The notes under the pieces: generated by a model
What the model saw: only the letters and a program-made list of their open reading frames with translations
What the model was told of the DNA's origin: nothing
Database searches by the model: none
NCBI GenBank assembly: GCA_016218825.1
Contig: JACRCV010000042.1
Coordinates: 50,041 to 114,040, forward strand
Origin: Deltaproteobacteria bacterium
GTDB lineage: Bacteria > Myxococcota > XYA12-FULL-58-9
Direction: 5' to 3'
DNA: 64,000 bases
Shown here: positions 45,154 through 53,947 of the stretch, one piece after another
Layout of the letters: each line of letters starts with the position of its first letter
Position numbering within the stretch: position 1 is the first letter of the stretch
Program-made: the position numbers and the translations under genes

Positions 45154-46539
45154 CTAGAGGCCGAGCTCTCTGAGTTTCCGCCACAGGGTCGTGCGGCTGA
45201 TACCGAGGGCGGATGCGGTCTTGGAGCGGCTCCAGTGGTTGTCTTCGAGCGCGCGCCGCAGCGTGTGGTATTCGTCGTCCGGTTCGCCGGGGCGCTGGTG
45301 CTGTGGGGGTCGGTCCTTCCGGGGGTCGGTCGCGGCGGCGGGTGGCGGGGTCGTCCTGACCTCGACCGGGAGATCTTCCGGCAGCACCGTCTGTCCTTTG
45401 CAGACGGCCAAGGCGTACTCGAGGGAGTTCTCGAGCTCGCGGACGTTGCCGGGCCAGGCGTAGCTCAAGATGCAGCGCAAGGCATCGGGCGAAAAGCGGA
45501 GCTCACGCCCGGCGCGGGCCGCCACCCGCCCGAGGAGCCGCCGCGCCAAGGGCTCGATGTCCTCGCGGCGGGCGCGCAAGGCCGGCAGCTCGATCGGCAC
45601 CACGCGCAGGCGGTAGTACAGATCCTCACGAAAAGCGCCGGCGTCGATCGCCCGGCGCAGATCGCGGTTGGTCGCCGCGATGATGCGGGCGTCGGTGCGT
45701 CGCTCCGCGGTCTCGCCGACGCGCTCGAACGCCCGCTCCTGTAGCACGCGCAGCAGCTTGACCTGCAGCACGACCGGGACATCACCGACCTCATCGAGAA
45801 AGAGGGTACCGCCCGCGGCCGCCTCGAAGCGGCCGACGCGATCGCGCACCGCGCCGCTGAACGCCCCGCGCACGTGACCGAACAGCTCACTCTCCAAGAG
45901 CTCCCCCGGCAGCGCCGCGCAGTTGACCGCGACGAACGGGCCGTTGCGGCGCGGGGATTGGTCGTGGATGGCGCGGGCCACGACGCCCTTGCCGGTGCCG
46001 CTCTCGCCGACCAGGAGGACAGTGGCCTCGCTGTGCTGCAGATTCTCGACCAGGCGCACGACCTGCGCCATCGCCGCGGAGCGGGCGACGAGATCCCCGA
46101 GCGCCGGCAATGGGGCGTCGCCGATGGTTTCGGCGGGTCGCATCACCACCAGGTACTTGGCCCCTGGGTCGCAGGCGCCGTGGCTGTCGCGCTGCAGGGG
46201 TGCGGCGCTCACCGCGACCAGGCGCGCGCGATCGCCGCCGAGATTCAACATGCCGCGCCAACCCTCGCGACGCTCGCCCTGCTCGAGGGCGCGACGGAGA
46301 TCGGCCTGCGGCGCAAACAGCTCGTCACCGAGCAGCTCCGCGGCGGGGCGGCCGAGCAGGCGAGCCGCCGCCCCGGGGCCGAGCAGGCCGTCCAACTGTG
46401 GCGAGGCGTGGCGGATGCAGAAGTTGAAGTCGAGCGCCACGCACAGGCGCCCGAGGGACGCGAACGCCATGGTGACGGCGGCGAAGCTCGCCCGGATCGT
46501 GGCGTCGGTCGGCGGCACCGGCGGCTGCGCGTCGCTCAT
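45154..46539 (-). CDS. Sigma-54-dependent transcriptional activator (FisR/NtrC type)
   Basis: 461 residues from ATG 46539. An N-terminal PAS-like sensor (about 20-140) carries Cys33, Cys41 and Cys123. The AAA+ domain has Walker A GESGTGKG (178-185), the sigma-54 contact loop as GAFSGA (225-230, Thr to Ser) and Walker B GGTLFLDE (243-250), followed by [12 protein letters not shown] Fis-type helix-turn-helix ends the chain ([20 protein letters not shown]). The gene lies 222 bases upstream of sqr in the same direction, with a -24/-12 promoter and dyad between. In FisR of other bacteria cysteines in the sensor react with sulfane sulfur; the same is inferred here. Confidence 0.92.
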   Translation of the reverse strand: MSDAQPPVPPTDATIRASFAAVTMAFASLGRLCVALDFNFCIRHASPQLDGLLGPGAAARLLGRPAAELLGDELFAPQADLRRALEQGERREGWRGMLNLGGDRARLVAVSAAPLQRDSHGACDPGAKYLVVMRPAETIGDAPLPALGDLVARSAAMAQVVRLVENLQHSEATVLLVGESGTGKGVVARAIHDQSPRRNGPFVAVNCAALPGELLESELFGHVRGAFSGAVRDRVGRFEAAAGGTLFLDEVGDVPVVLQVKLLRVLQERAFERVGETAERRTDARIIAATNRDLRRAIDAGAFREDLYYRLRVVPIELPALRARREDIEPLARRLLGRVAARAGRELRFSPDALRCILSYAWPGNVRELENSLEYALAVCKGQTVLPEDLPVEVRTTPPPAAATDPRKDRPPQHQRPGEPDDEYHTLRRALEDNHWSRSKTASALGISRTTLWRKLRELGL

Positions 46540-46563
46540 CGAGTCCCGGGCTCCCGGAGGCGG

Positions 46564-48486
46564 TCAGGGGACGCAGGCGGAGACGTTGAAGCTGCAGTTG
46601 GTGTTGCAGGTCAGGTCGCCGCTCGCGTAGCCGAGGATCCGGCAGGTCGCGCCTCTCATGGCCGAGCCGTCGCACTGCTCGTTCCCCTGAGCGCGCCCGT
46701 TGCCGCAGCGGGTCGGCGGGTTGGTGCACGACGACAGGTCGTAGCCGCCACAGGTGGGCAAGCACGAGATCGCCGAAGTGGCGTCGTTGTAGCCGAAGAA
46801 TAGGCAGTTGACGGCGAGCCCCAGGTCGGTGCCGTCGCAGATCTCGAGGGCATCGATCTGGTCGTTGCCGCAGACCGGCGCCGCCGAGCAGCCGGTGAAA
46901 TCATAGCCGTCGCAGGTGGGGCTGCAGGCGAGCGTGCCGGTGCCGGCGTTCAGAGACTGGCAGCTCTGGCCGCGCAGGTCGGCGCCGTCACAGATCTCCG
47001 GCCAATCGGCGCGGTTGTTGCCGCAGATCGGCGTGAGGTTGCAGCCGCTCACGTCGAAGATGCAGGCGGTGTTGCAGCCGAGGGTGCCGCCGGTGAAGCC
47101 CAGGTCGGTGCAGGTAGTGCCGCGCAGGTCGGTGCCGTCACACATCTCGTCGCCTTCGGCCACGTTGTTGGGGCAGACCGGACCGGTCCCGGTGCAGGTC
47201 GAGGAATCGATGCGGCAGGCGGTGCACGTCAAGGTGCCGCCGGTGAAGCCTTCGCTCTGGCAGGTCGCGGCGCCGAAGTCCGCGCCCTCGCACCCCTCGG
47301 AGAGGTCCCGGACCCCGTCGCCGCAGGTCGCGGTGGAGCCGAAACAGAGCAGGGTGTTGAACGTGCAACCCTGGGTGCACAACAGCGTGCCGCCCTGGAA
47401 GGTCAGATCCCGACACCGGGTCCCGGCGAGATCGGAGCCGTCGCACTGCTCCACGGCTTGGTTGACCGCGCCGTCGCCACAAGACGGCGTCGTGCAGCCG
47501 CTGGTGTCGAAGGTGCAGCTCGCGGTGCAGGCGAGGGTGCCGGCGCCGTGGCCGAGGTCGACACAGGTGGCGTTGCCGAAATCGGTGCCGTCGCAGTCCT
47601 CGCCGGGCTCTTTGGTGCCGTTCTGACAGGCGGGCAGCGTGCAGCCGCGGGGGTCGTAGCTGCACGAGTTGTCGCAGGCGAGGGTGCCGCCGGTGTAGCC
47701 CAGATCCTGACAGCCGCGGCCGCCGAGGTCGGCGGCGTCGCACTCCTCCAGGCCGTTCTTGACGGTGTCACCGCAGACCGCCGGGGTGCCGACACAAGCG
47801 GTGGTGTCGAACCGGCAGTCCGGCTGGCAGGCCAGGGTGCCCGAGGTGTAGCCGAGCTCGACACAGCCCAAGCCGTTGGTGTCGGCCGCGTCGCACTGCT
47901 CCAACCCCTGCGCGCTGCCGTCGCCGCAGAAGGGCGCGGTGCCGGAGCAGCCGCCGGTCACCAGCCGGCAGGTGGCGTCACAAACGAGGACGCCGCCGTT
48001 GAAGCCGAGCGCGGCGCAGTCGAGCTGCCGCAGGTCGATGCCGTCGCACTCTTCCAAGCCCACGGCATTGGCATCGCCGCACACCGAGCCGCTGCCGGTG
48101 CAGGCGCTGGTGTCGAAGGTGCAGCCCACGCCGCAGCTCAGGGTGCCGCCGTCGAAGCCCAACGTCCGGCAGGTCGCGGCGTTGAGATCGGCGGCGTCGC
48201 ACTGCTCCGGGCCTTCGGCGCTACCGTTGCCGCACGCCGGACCGACGCCGGTGCAGGCGCTGGTGTCGAACAGGCAGTCGCTCGAGCAGCCCAGGGTCCC
48301 GCCCTCGTAGCCGACCGAGGTGCAGCTCCGACCGGCGACGTCGGTGCCGTCGCACTGCTCGACGTCGCGGCGGACGTCGTTGCCACACTCCGGGGGCGGC
48401 TCGGTGTTGACGCTGGTCGCGGTGACCCCACGGTCGCACGCGAGAGCCGTCAAGGCCCAGGCCAACATCATCGCGCGTCGAAACAT
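46564..48486 (-). CDS. Lipoprotein with twelve Cys-rich CGNG/EQCDG repeats
   Basis: 640 residues from ATG 48486 (MFRRAMMLAWALTALACDRG, lipobox LALAC-like); the track ORF begins 25 codons early. After a short linker, twelve units of about 45-50 residues follow, each CGNxxxxxxEQCDGxDLxGxTC then LGFxGGTLxCxxxCxFDTSxC, with six conserved cysteines per unit. This is the DUF4215-like myxobacterial Cys-rich repeat; bonds probably make a rigid rod on the cell surface. No enzyme motif. Its stop is 25 bases upstream of the activator start, so it might share a transcript with the sulfur regulator, though a functional tie is doubtful. Confidence 0.9.
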   Translation of the reverse strand: MFRRAMMLAWALTALACDRGVTATSVNTEPPPECGNDVRRDVEQCDGTDVAGRSCTSVGYEGGTLGCSSDCLFDTSACTGVGPACGNGSAEGPEQCDAADLNAATCRTLGFDGGTLSCGVGCTFDTSACTGSGSVCGDANAVGLEECDGIDLRQLDCAALGFNGGVLVCDATCRLVTGGCSGTAPFCGDGSAQGLEQCDAADTNGLGCVELGYTSGTLACQPDCRFDTTACVGTPAVCGDTVKNGLEECDAADLGGRGCQDLGYTGGTLACDNSCSYDPRGCTLPACQNGTKEPGEDCDGTDFGNATCVDLGHGAGTLACTASCTFDTSGCTTPSCGDGAVNQAVEQCDGSDLAGTRCRDLTFQGGTLLCTQGCTFNTLLCFGSTATCGDGVRDLSEGCEGADFGAATCQSEGFTGGTLTCTACRIDSSTCTGTGPVCPNNVAEGDEMCDGTDLRGTTCTDLGFTGGTLGCNTACIFDVSGCNLTPICGNNRADWPEICDGADLRGQSCQSLNAGTGTLACSPTCDGYDFTGCSAAPVCGNDQIDALEICDGTDLGLAVNCLFFGYNDATSAISCLPTCGGYDLSSCTNPPTRCGNGRAQGNEQCDGSAMRGATCRILGYASGDLTCNTNCSFNVSACVP

Positions 48487-48596
48487 CGGGTGCCTCCTCG
48501 TTCTTGAACGGCGCGGCCACCCTAACACCGGCGCCCCGACACTTCCAAGCCGACACCGCACCGCGCGGCTCGCGATGCCGCCCGGCGGACGCTCTG

Positions 48597-48708
48597 GGAG
48601 GCACCGAGCATCTGGCTCTGCCAGTGCGAGGTGCGGGGGTTCGGGGGGACGCAGAGCCGGCGCGCCGCGCCCCGAGAGAGCCTCGGGTATCGAGCCGGCG
48701 GGCGGTGC
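48597..48708 (+). repeat. Dispersed ~120-base hairpin-rich repeat, copy 1
   Basis: Starts GGAGGCACCGAGCATCTGGC and runs through GAGGTGCGGGGGTTCGGGGG to GAGCCGGCGGGCGGTGCCGAG. Internal inverted arms are GGCTCTG/CAGAGCC and CCCGAG/CTCGGG. It lies upstream of the twelve-repeat lipoprotein gene and is followed by an AAGGTGCCCCGG stretch. The tail is truncated compared with other copies. Confidence 0.9.
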
Positions 48709-48741
48709 CGAGAGAAGGTGCCCCGGAATCTCTACGGGGTT

Positions 48742-48990
48742 CTAGCGGGGCGGCTCACCCGCAAACGGCGGCTGCAGCGCGAGGGTGGGGTTTGCAGCGG
48801 CTTCTGGGCAGTTCTCGCGGCGCCAGGCCTTCTCACGCTTGAAGTCGTCGACCACATACGCGGCCTGCGGACGGTGGCGGTCGATCACGACGCCAACCAC
48901 GTCGACCAGATCCCACGCCAGAGCGCCCAGAAACTCGAAGAACGGCAGACGCGGAGTGCAACGATCGACGTTCGATGTCTCGCTTGCCAT
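48742..48990 (-). CDS. Hypothetical 82-residue protein
   Basis: ATG 48990 is preceded by GAGGAGG at a good distance; the track ORF begins 30 codons early. MASETSNVDRCTPRLPFFEF LGALAWDLVDVVGVVIDRHR describes a short protein with one moderately hydrophobic helix (FEFLGALAWDLVDVVGVVI) and a basic, Pro-ending tail. It could be a small membrane-associated protein. Not recognised. It is divergent from the small lipoprotein at 49163. Confidence 0.55.
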   Translation of the reverse strand: MASETSNVDRCTPRLPFFEFLGALAWDLVDVVGVVIDRHRPQAAYVVDDFKREKAWRRENCPEAAANPTLALQPPFAGEPPR

Positions 48991-49162
48991 GTGGAACCTC
49001 CTCGAGGATGAAGAGCAAAGCCCTGGCCGTTTACAGCCGAGTGACTCGTTATCGGCGACCCTCCGGCGGTGTTGCGCCAACCGAAGTCGACACCGTCTCT
49101 CGCCAACGCCGAGAATGTGCTAGGGTGCCGCCGCGCTTCGAAAGCCCGAGGAGGTCAGAATC

Positions 49163-49435
49163 ATGAACCGCATCAAAGCGTTGGTCATCCTGGTGGCGGC
49201 GGCGGCGACTGTCTCCGTCATCGGTTGTGGCAGCACCGGCGCCTGCGTCGGCAGCGGCGGCGTGCTGTCGTCCCCGGAGTGCAAGGAGGATTGGAGCGAG
49301 GCGGAGTGCGACGACTGGGGCGCCCAAGGGGTCAACGGCGCCGCCTGGACCTACCACGGCGGCGACTCCTGCAGCGACCTCGGCTACACCTCGCAGTGCT
49401 CGGACGGCAGCTTCCGGCTGCCGGGGAACTGCTAG
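49163..49435 (+). CDS. Small Cys-rich lipoprotein (90 residues)
   Basis: ATG 49163 behind GAGGAGG. The signal peptide MNRIKALVILVAAAATVSVIGCGS ends in a lipobox. The mature 69 residues have six further cysteines (ACVGS, SPECKED, AECDD, DSCSD, SQCSDG, GNC) and the motifs WSEAECDDWGAQGVNGAAWTYH, suggesting a small disulfide-bonded surface domain. The stop codon touches repeat copy 2 without a gap, so the element lies in the 3' end of the transcript. Confidence 0.8.
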   Translation: MNRIKALVILVAAAATVSVIGCGSTGACVGSGGVLSSPECKEDWSEAECDDWGAQGVNGAAWTYHGGDSCSDLGYTSQCSDGSFRLPGNC

Positions 49436-49558
49436 GAGGCATCGAGCATCTGGCTCTGCCAGTGCGAGGTGCGGGGGTTCGGGGGGACGCAGAGCCGGCG
49501 CGCCGCGCCCGAGAGAGCCTCGGGTATCCAGCCGGCGGGCGGCCCCCCCGCTCTAGAG
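49435..49558 (+). repeat. Dispersed ~120-base hairpin-rich repeat, copy 2
   Basis: Nearly identical to copy 1, from GGAGGCATCGAGCATCTGGC to CCCCCCGCTCTAGAG. It begins on the last base of the small lipoprotein stop codon and ends 40 bases before the convergent beta-helix gene stop. Confidence 0.92.
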
Positions 49559-49599
49559 CCCGGATCACGCCGGTTTGGCGTCGAGCGCTTCGGTGACGC

Positions 49600-51369
49600 C
49601 TAAGGCACCGTCCTGTACGCCCCGGCGTCCCACGGCGCGCTCAGTGCCCGCCCGGCGAGATCCACCAGGAACGTGGACGACATCGGGAAGTCCGGATCGA
49701 ACGCATATTGGGTCGCGAACAGCGCGCTGTAGCTCTCGAAGATTGGCTGCAACACCGCCGTCAGGTCGGCGCCGGAGCCGATACAGGCGGCACCCGCCGT
49801 CGGGTCGAGTTGATAGTCGCCGCCGGCGGCGTCGGCGAACACCGCGCTGCTCGCCGAGACGCAGTTGCCCTCGGCCACCGACCCGGTGCTCGTGCCGTCG
49901 ACGGTGAAGCCGGCCCCGGGGCTCGCGAAGGCAAACAGGTTGTTCGCGATCCGCGCATCGGTCGAGCTGTCGGCGAGCGGCACCGGGCCGTTGCCGACCA
50001 GGGTGTTGTTCGCGAACACCAGGCCGACCGAGTGCCGAAAGGCATAGCGACCGCTGCTGCCGTTTTCCGCCAACAGGTTGCCGTAGAACACCTCGTCGTA
50101 CGACACGCCGCCGGCCTGCTTGGCGTACTCCTCGATGATCCAATACCCGGCGTTGTCGTGGATCGCGTTGCGGCTGAAGAGGTTCTGGCGATGGCCGTTC
50201 GGGGCGTTGTGCAGCGGCCCGTGATCGTACGACAGGATCATGTCGCCGCTGCAGCCGGTCACCTCGTTCTGCACCACCAGCGACCGATAGTTGCCGGAGA
50301 GAGCGATGCCGTCGCCGCAGTCGGCGCGCCCGAAGGCGCTCGGGTCCGCGAACGCCGCGTAGCGGCCGAGATCGATCGTGGTGTAGCCGCCGCCGACGAC
50401 GAGCGCGTTGAAGCGGGCGTAGCTGGTCACCAGGTTGTTGTAGACGACGTTGTAGTTGCCGCAGCCGATGTCGAGGCCCATGGTGCTGCCGACGATGACG
50501 TTGTCGTAGGCCTGGACGTTGTCGGCGAGCTCGTTGCCGATACCGGCGCCGACGCTCGAGCCGCCGATGTCGTAGATCAGGTTGCGGCGGATGACGATGC
50601 GGCGCGGGCGCTGGGCGAGCGGCGGAGTGCCACCCCAGGTGCCCTGGACGTCGATGCCGGACCAGTCGCGGTTGCTGTGCACCACCGAGTCCTCGACGAC
50701 GATGTCGTGGGTGTTGCGGCCCTGGATCTTGATGATCTCCTCGCCGACGTCGTGGACGTCGAGGTTGCGCAACACGATGTCGTGGCTGCCGTCGGTGCTC
50801 GTGCCGGAGGTCGCGCTCACCAGCACGCCGTAGCGCTCGGCGCCGGTGTTCGCGATCTCCAGGTTCTCGATCGTGACGTGATGCCGGCCGATGAGGTTCA
50901 ACACCCCGCGCCAGCTGCCGACGCTGCCGCCGCCGGTGAGCAGCGCGCTGCGATCCGCCGGGCCGCGCACGACGATCGCGCCGCCGGCCTCGCCCGACAC
51001 CGTGACGTCGAACTGCCCGGCGTAGGTCCCGGGCCGCACCTCGATGACGGTGCCCGGCGTCGCGGTCGACAGCGCGGTCTTCAGCGCCGCGGCGGAGGCC
51101 ACCACCATCACGCCGCTCGGATCGACCACCGGGGCACCGGCGTCGCTCGGGGTGCTCGGGTCGCCGGAGTCGCCGGAGTCGCCGCCGGTCGGGCACGGAT
51201 CACCGGCGCTCGCCGGGTCGGCCCCGGCATCGGCCGCGTCGTCCTCCGCCACCTCCGACCCCGACGCCAACGCCGCGGTCCCCAACGTGCCGCTGCAGCC
51301 CGGCGCCACGATGATCACGAAGAGGGCGAGACCGCAGGCGCAAACAACTGCCGAGCACCGAGTCACCAT
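49600..51369 (-). CDS. Lipoprotein with right-handed parallel beta-helix
   Basis: 589 residues from ATG 51369 behind GGAGGAG; the track ORF begins 30 codons early. The signal peptide ends VIIVAPGCSG. A Ser/Gly/Asp linker (GDSGDSGDPSTPSDAG) is followed by repeated coils typical of pectate lyase-like helices (GTVIEVRPGTYAGQFDVTVSG, HHVTIENLEIANTG, HDIVVEDSVVHSNRDWSGIDVQG, NLIYDIGGSSVGAGIGNELADN, NVQAYDNVIVGS). Such proteins bind or cleave polysaccharide; catalytic residues could not be placed. The last 100 residues hold a separate domain (AFDPDFPMSSTFLVDLAGRALSAPWDAGAY) common in these surface helices. Confidence 0.9.
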   Translation of the reverse strand: MVTRCSAVVCACGLALFVIIVAPGCSGTLGTAALASGSEVAEDDAADAGADPASAGDPCPTGGDSGDSGDPSTPSDAGAPVVDPSGVMVVASAAALKTALSTATPGTVIEVRPGTYAGQFDVTVSGEAGGAIVVRGPADRSALLTGGGSVGSWRGVLNLIGRHHVTIENLEIANTGAERYGVLVSATSGTSTDGSHDIVLRNLDVHDVGEEIIKIQGRNTHDIVVEDSVVHSNRDWSGIDVQGTWGGTPPLAQRPRRIVIRRNLIYDIGGSSVGAGIGNELADNVQAYDNVIVGSTMGLDIGCGNYNVVYNNLVTSYARFNALVVGGGYTTIDLGRYAAFADPSAFGRADCGDGIALSGNYRSLVVQNEVTGCSGDMILSYDHGPLHNAPNGHRQNLFSRNAIHDNAGYWIIEEYAKQAGGVSYDEVFYGNLLAENGSSGRYAFRHSVGLVFANNTLVGNGPVPLADSSTDARIANNLFAFASPGAGFTVDGTSTGSVAEGNCVSASSAVFADAAGGDYQLDPTAGAACIGSGADLTAVLQPIFESYSALFATQYAFDPDFPMSSTFLVDLAGRALSAPWDAGAYRTVP

Positions 51370-51519
51370 GGCTCCTCCAGTTCGAGTTGCCGCGTCGCCA
51401 AAACAACAACGATCCGGGCCGGCCGTTCTTTCCGCGGCCCGCGGCGACGATAAAAACACTCATCAATACGGCATGTTATGATGGCAAACGCGCGGCGCCG
51501 GCCGCGGCCCGGGGGAGGC

Positions 51520-52899
51520 TCAGTCGGTGACGCAGCGCACGAGCGGTGCGACGACGCTCTTGTCGGCGTCGGCGTCCTTGCCGGCCGCGAAGTCGAGCAC
51601 CCAGGCGTTCGGCGCCACCTGCCCGCGGCGGCTGGTGCCGCTCCAAAAGGGCGACGGCGGGGTGCCAACGAAGGCGGTGGTGTCGGTCGCCGCGTCGGGG
51701 CTGTTCGGGGTGCGGATGTCGGCGAGGCTCAAGAGCTCGTTCAAGTTCGGCAGCCGCCAGTTGCTGCGGCCACCCCAATCGAGGCTGTCGCAGTAGGCGA
51801 GCGCGCCCTGCCAGTCGAAACCGGCGGCTGCGCCGACGGCGCAGCTCGAGCCCGACATCCCCGCCGGGCAGCCCTGCCAGAGGAGGCCGGTCCGCGAGTC
51901 GCGGACCGTTCGGTCGCTGGCGGTGTCCACCTCGTAGCGCACCAGGGGCAACGGGACGGTCGCGTGGTCGGTGCGGACGCAGCGCACCGAGCAGAGGTTG
52001 GTCTTGCCGTAACCCCGAGAGAGACCGCCGCTGCCGAGGTAGACGACCCAGCCGGTGCCGTCCCACTGCGCGGTCGCCGAGGTCCAGGCCCAGAGCCCCG
52101 AGGCGATGCCGGGGAACACGCCGGCATCCAGCGCCGGCGCCGGCACCTCGAAGTCGATGATCGAGCGGGCCTCGAACGGGTCGGGCACGCGCCAGTCGTC
52201 GAAGCCGCTCCAGACCAGGTCTTCACACTCGGTGTGCGCCCTGTCGAAGGTAAAGCCGTCGGTCGAGCCCGTGAGGTTGGCGCAGCCGGCGCCGCCGCGC
52301 CCGACGACGCAGGCGAGCCACATCAGGCCGGTGACCGCGTCGGTCACCACCGGCTCCTCGGCGGCACCGAAGACGTGGCGCACGAAGCGCTCGCCGACGG
52401 ACGGGTGCAGGACGTCCCAACCGACCTGCGCGTCCTGGCCGTAGAACGGCTCGCCCGACTGCGGACAGGCGCCCAGCACGCCGGCGGCGTCGTAGCAGAG
52501 GGTCACGCTGGTGTCGGGGATCGCGAAGCCGGGGCCGGGCGGGTTGCACCCCGGTGTCCCGCAGCCCGGCGACGCGCACCCTTGGTCGATGCAGAGGTCG
52601 TAGCTGAAGCCCGGCGGGTCCGCGGTGTTGCAGCGGCTCAGGTCGGGCAGCGCTGCGCAGGAGCTCGGCAGGCACTCTTGGCCGGCCGGGTCGTAGCCGG
52701 GATCACAGACGCAGCCGGCCGCGCCGCCGGCGTCGACGCAGCGCCCGTGGTTCGAGCACCGGACCCCGATGCACACCGGCGGCAGGCCGTGCTCGACGAT
52801 GTCGGAGCGCCCGCACGCCGCCATGAGCGCGAGCCCGGCCAAAGCGACGACCGCGAAAGAACGCAGCGCGAGACGGGAAGGATCAGCGCGTCGCACCAT
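51520..52899 (-). CDS. DUF1566-like lipoprotein, last gene of the ECF operon
   Basis: 459 residues from ATG 52899. The N-terminal basic stretch and LAGLALMAACGRS form a type II signal peptide. An EGF-like segment (CIGVRCSNHGRCVDAGGAAGCVCDPGYDPAGQEC) comes first. Two DUF1566-like domains follow: one around TDAVTGLMWLACVVGRGG ... DDWRVPDPFEARSIIDF, the other around RTGLLWQGCPAGMSGSSC ... SNWRLPNLNELLSLADIRT. Such lectin-like domains occur on surface proteins. It overlaps the FecR-like gene by 17 bases, so it is probably a direct target or partner of that regulatory pair. Confidence 0.9.
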   Translation of the reverse strand: MVRRADPSRLALRSFAVVALAGLALMAACGRSDIVEHGLPPVCIGVRCSNHGRCVDAGGAAGCVCDPGYDPAGQECLPSSCAALPDLSRCNTADPPGFSYDLCIDQGCASPGCGTPGCNPPGPGFAIPDTSVTLCYDAAGVLGACPQSGEPFYGQDAQVGWDVLHPSVGERFVRHVFGAAEEPVVTDAVTGLMWLACVVGRGGAGCANLTGSTDGFTFDRAHTECEDLVWSGFDDWRVPDPFEARSIIDFEVPAPALDAGVFPGIASGLWAWTSATAQWDGTGWVVYLGSGGLSRGYGKTNLCSVRCVRTDHATVPLPLVRYEVDTASDRTVRDSRTGLLWQGCPAGMSGSSCAVGAAAGFDWQGALAYCDSLDWGGRSNWRLPNLNELLSLADIRTPNSPDAATDTTAFVGTPPSPFWSGTSRRGQVAPNAWVLDFAAGKDADADKSVVAPLVRCVTD

Positions 52900-53947
52900 C
52901 GCATCCTAGTTCTAGACGCAAGGCGCTGACCAGCGTCTCGTAGCGTCCGGCGGGGAATCGGCGTTGGTGACGCTTGGTCGCCGCGCAGCCGGCCTCCGGG
53001 TCTTTGAGCCGGGACGCCAGCACGTCGCAGAGCTCGTAGCTCAAGCTCTCCTCGAGATCGCGGTCATGAAGCTCGGGGAGCACTTGCTGCAGGCGCAGGG
53101 CGAGGTCGCGGAAGCGCTTGCGGATCCGGAGCTCCTCGAGCTCGGCCAAGACCGCGGCGACGTCCAGAGGCGCGCGAGCCTCCGCCAGCGCCGGCCGGGG
53201 GGAGAGACGACGCCCCTTGATGGCCTTGGCGACCGGAGCCTTCGCAGCGCTCGCCTGGAGCACGTCCACCGCGGGCAGGTCCACCGCGGGGCTGCGGTCG
53301 GGAGCCGGCGCCGGCCGCTCCGGCCAATCGAGCCCTTGGCCCGGCCCGAGCGTGACCTCGGCGCGGTTCGGCCGGTGAAACTTGACCTTGCCCTCGTGCA
53401 CCGTGACGTGACCGCCGCCGTCCCCTTGGACGATCGTGAAGCGGGTCCCGACGACCTCGATGCTGCCGTCCGACACCGCGACCACGAACGGCGGCAGCGT
53501 GCGCGGCCGCGGCGCCACGGTGAGCTCCACCTGCCCGAACACCACGCGGAGGTCCTTGCCCTCGCGCCGCACGTGGCTCTTCGGGAAGACCGCGAGCCGC
53601 ACCCCGAGCGCCGCCGAGTGGAGCTCGGCGCTCCCGGCCGCCACCCGAACGCCGTCGTGCCCGTCGGCCTCGAGGCGGAGCGCGCCCTGTCGGGACGCCA
53701 CCTCGAACCCGGCGATCGGCATCGACCGGCGGTGCGCCACGACGACCGCCAGGCCCGCCGCCACCGCGGCGGCGAAGCTCAGCCCCAACGCCAGGCGTCT
53801 CGTCCACGGCCGGGCGTTTGTGACCCGGCCGGCCCGCTCCGCCCGGAGCTGCCGGAAGGAACCGGCCGGCGCCTCGAGATCGGTGAGGTCGGCGTCGAGC
53901 GCGAACAGGGCGCCCTTCAGGTCACGAACCCGCGTCGGCTCAACCAT
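52883..53947 (-). CDS. FecR-domain protein, probable anti-sigma partner
   Basis: 354 residues from ATG 53947. About 45 cytoplasmic residues, then a transmembrane segment (LALGLSFAAAVAAGLAVVVAH, about 50-70), then a FecR domain (RQGALRLEADGHDGVRVAAGSAEL, SDGSIEVVGTRFTIVQGDGGGHVTVHEGKVKF) and a Pro/Ala linker leading to a helical TPR-like end (LAELEELRIRKRFRDLALRLQQVLPEL). The position behind an ECF sigma gene with an 8-base overlap points to control of that sigma factor across the membrane. Ferric citrate itself is not implied. Confidence 0.9.
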   Translation of the reverse strand: MVEPTRVRDLKGALFALDADLTDLEAPAGSFRQLRAERAGRVTNARPWTRRLALGLSFAAAVAAGLAVVVAHRRSMPIAGFEVASRQGALRLEADGHDGVRVAAGSAELHSAALGVRLAVFPKSHVRREGKDLRVVFGQVELTVAPRPRTLPPFVVAVSDGSIEVVGTRFTIVQGDGGGHVTVHEGKVKFHRPNRAEVTLGPGQGLDWPERPAPAPDRSPAVDLPAVDVLQASAAKAPVAKAIKGRRLSPRPALAEARAPLDVAAVLAELEELRIRKRFRDLALRLQQVLPELHDRDLEESLSYELCDVLASRLKDPEAGCAATKRHQRRFPAGRYETLVSALRLELGCDGATR

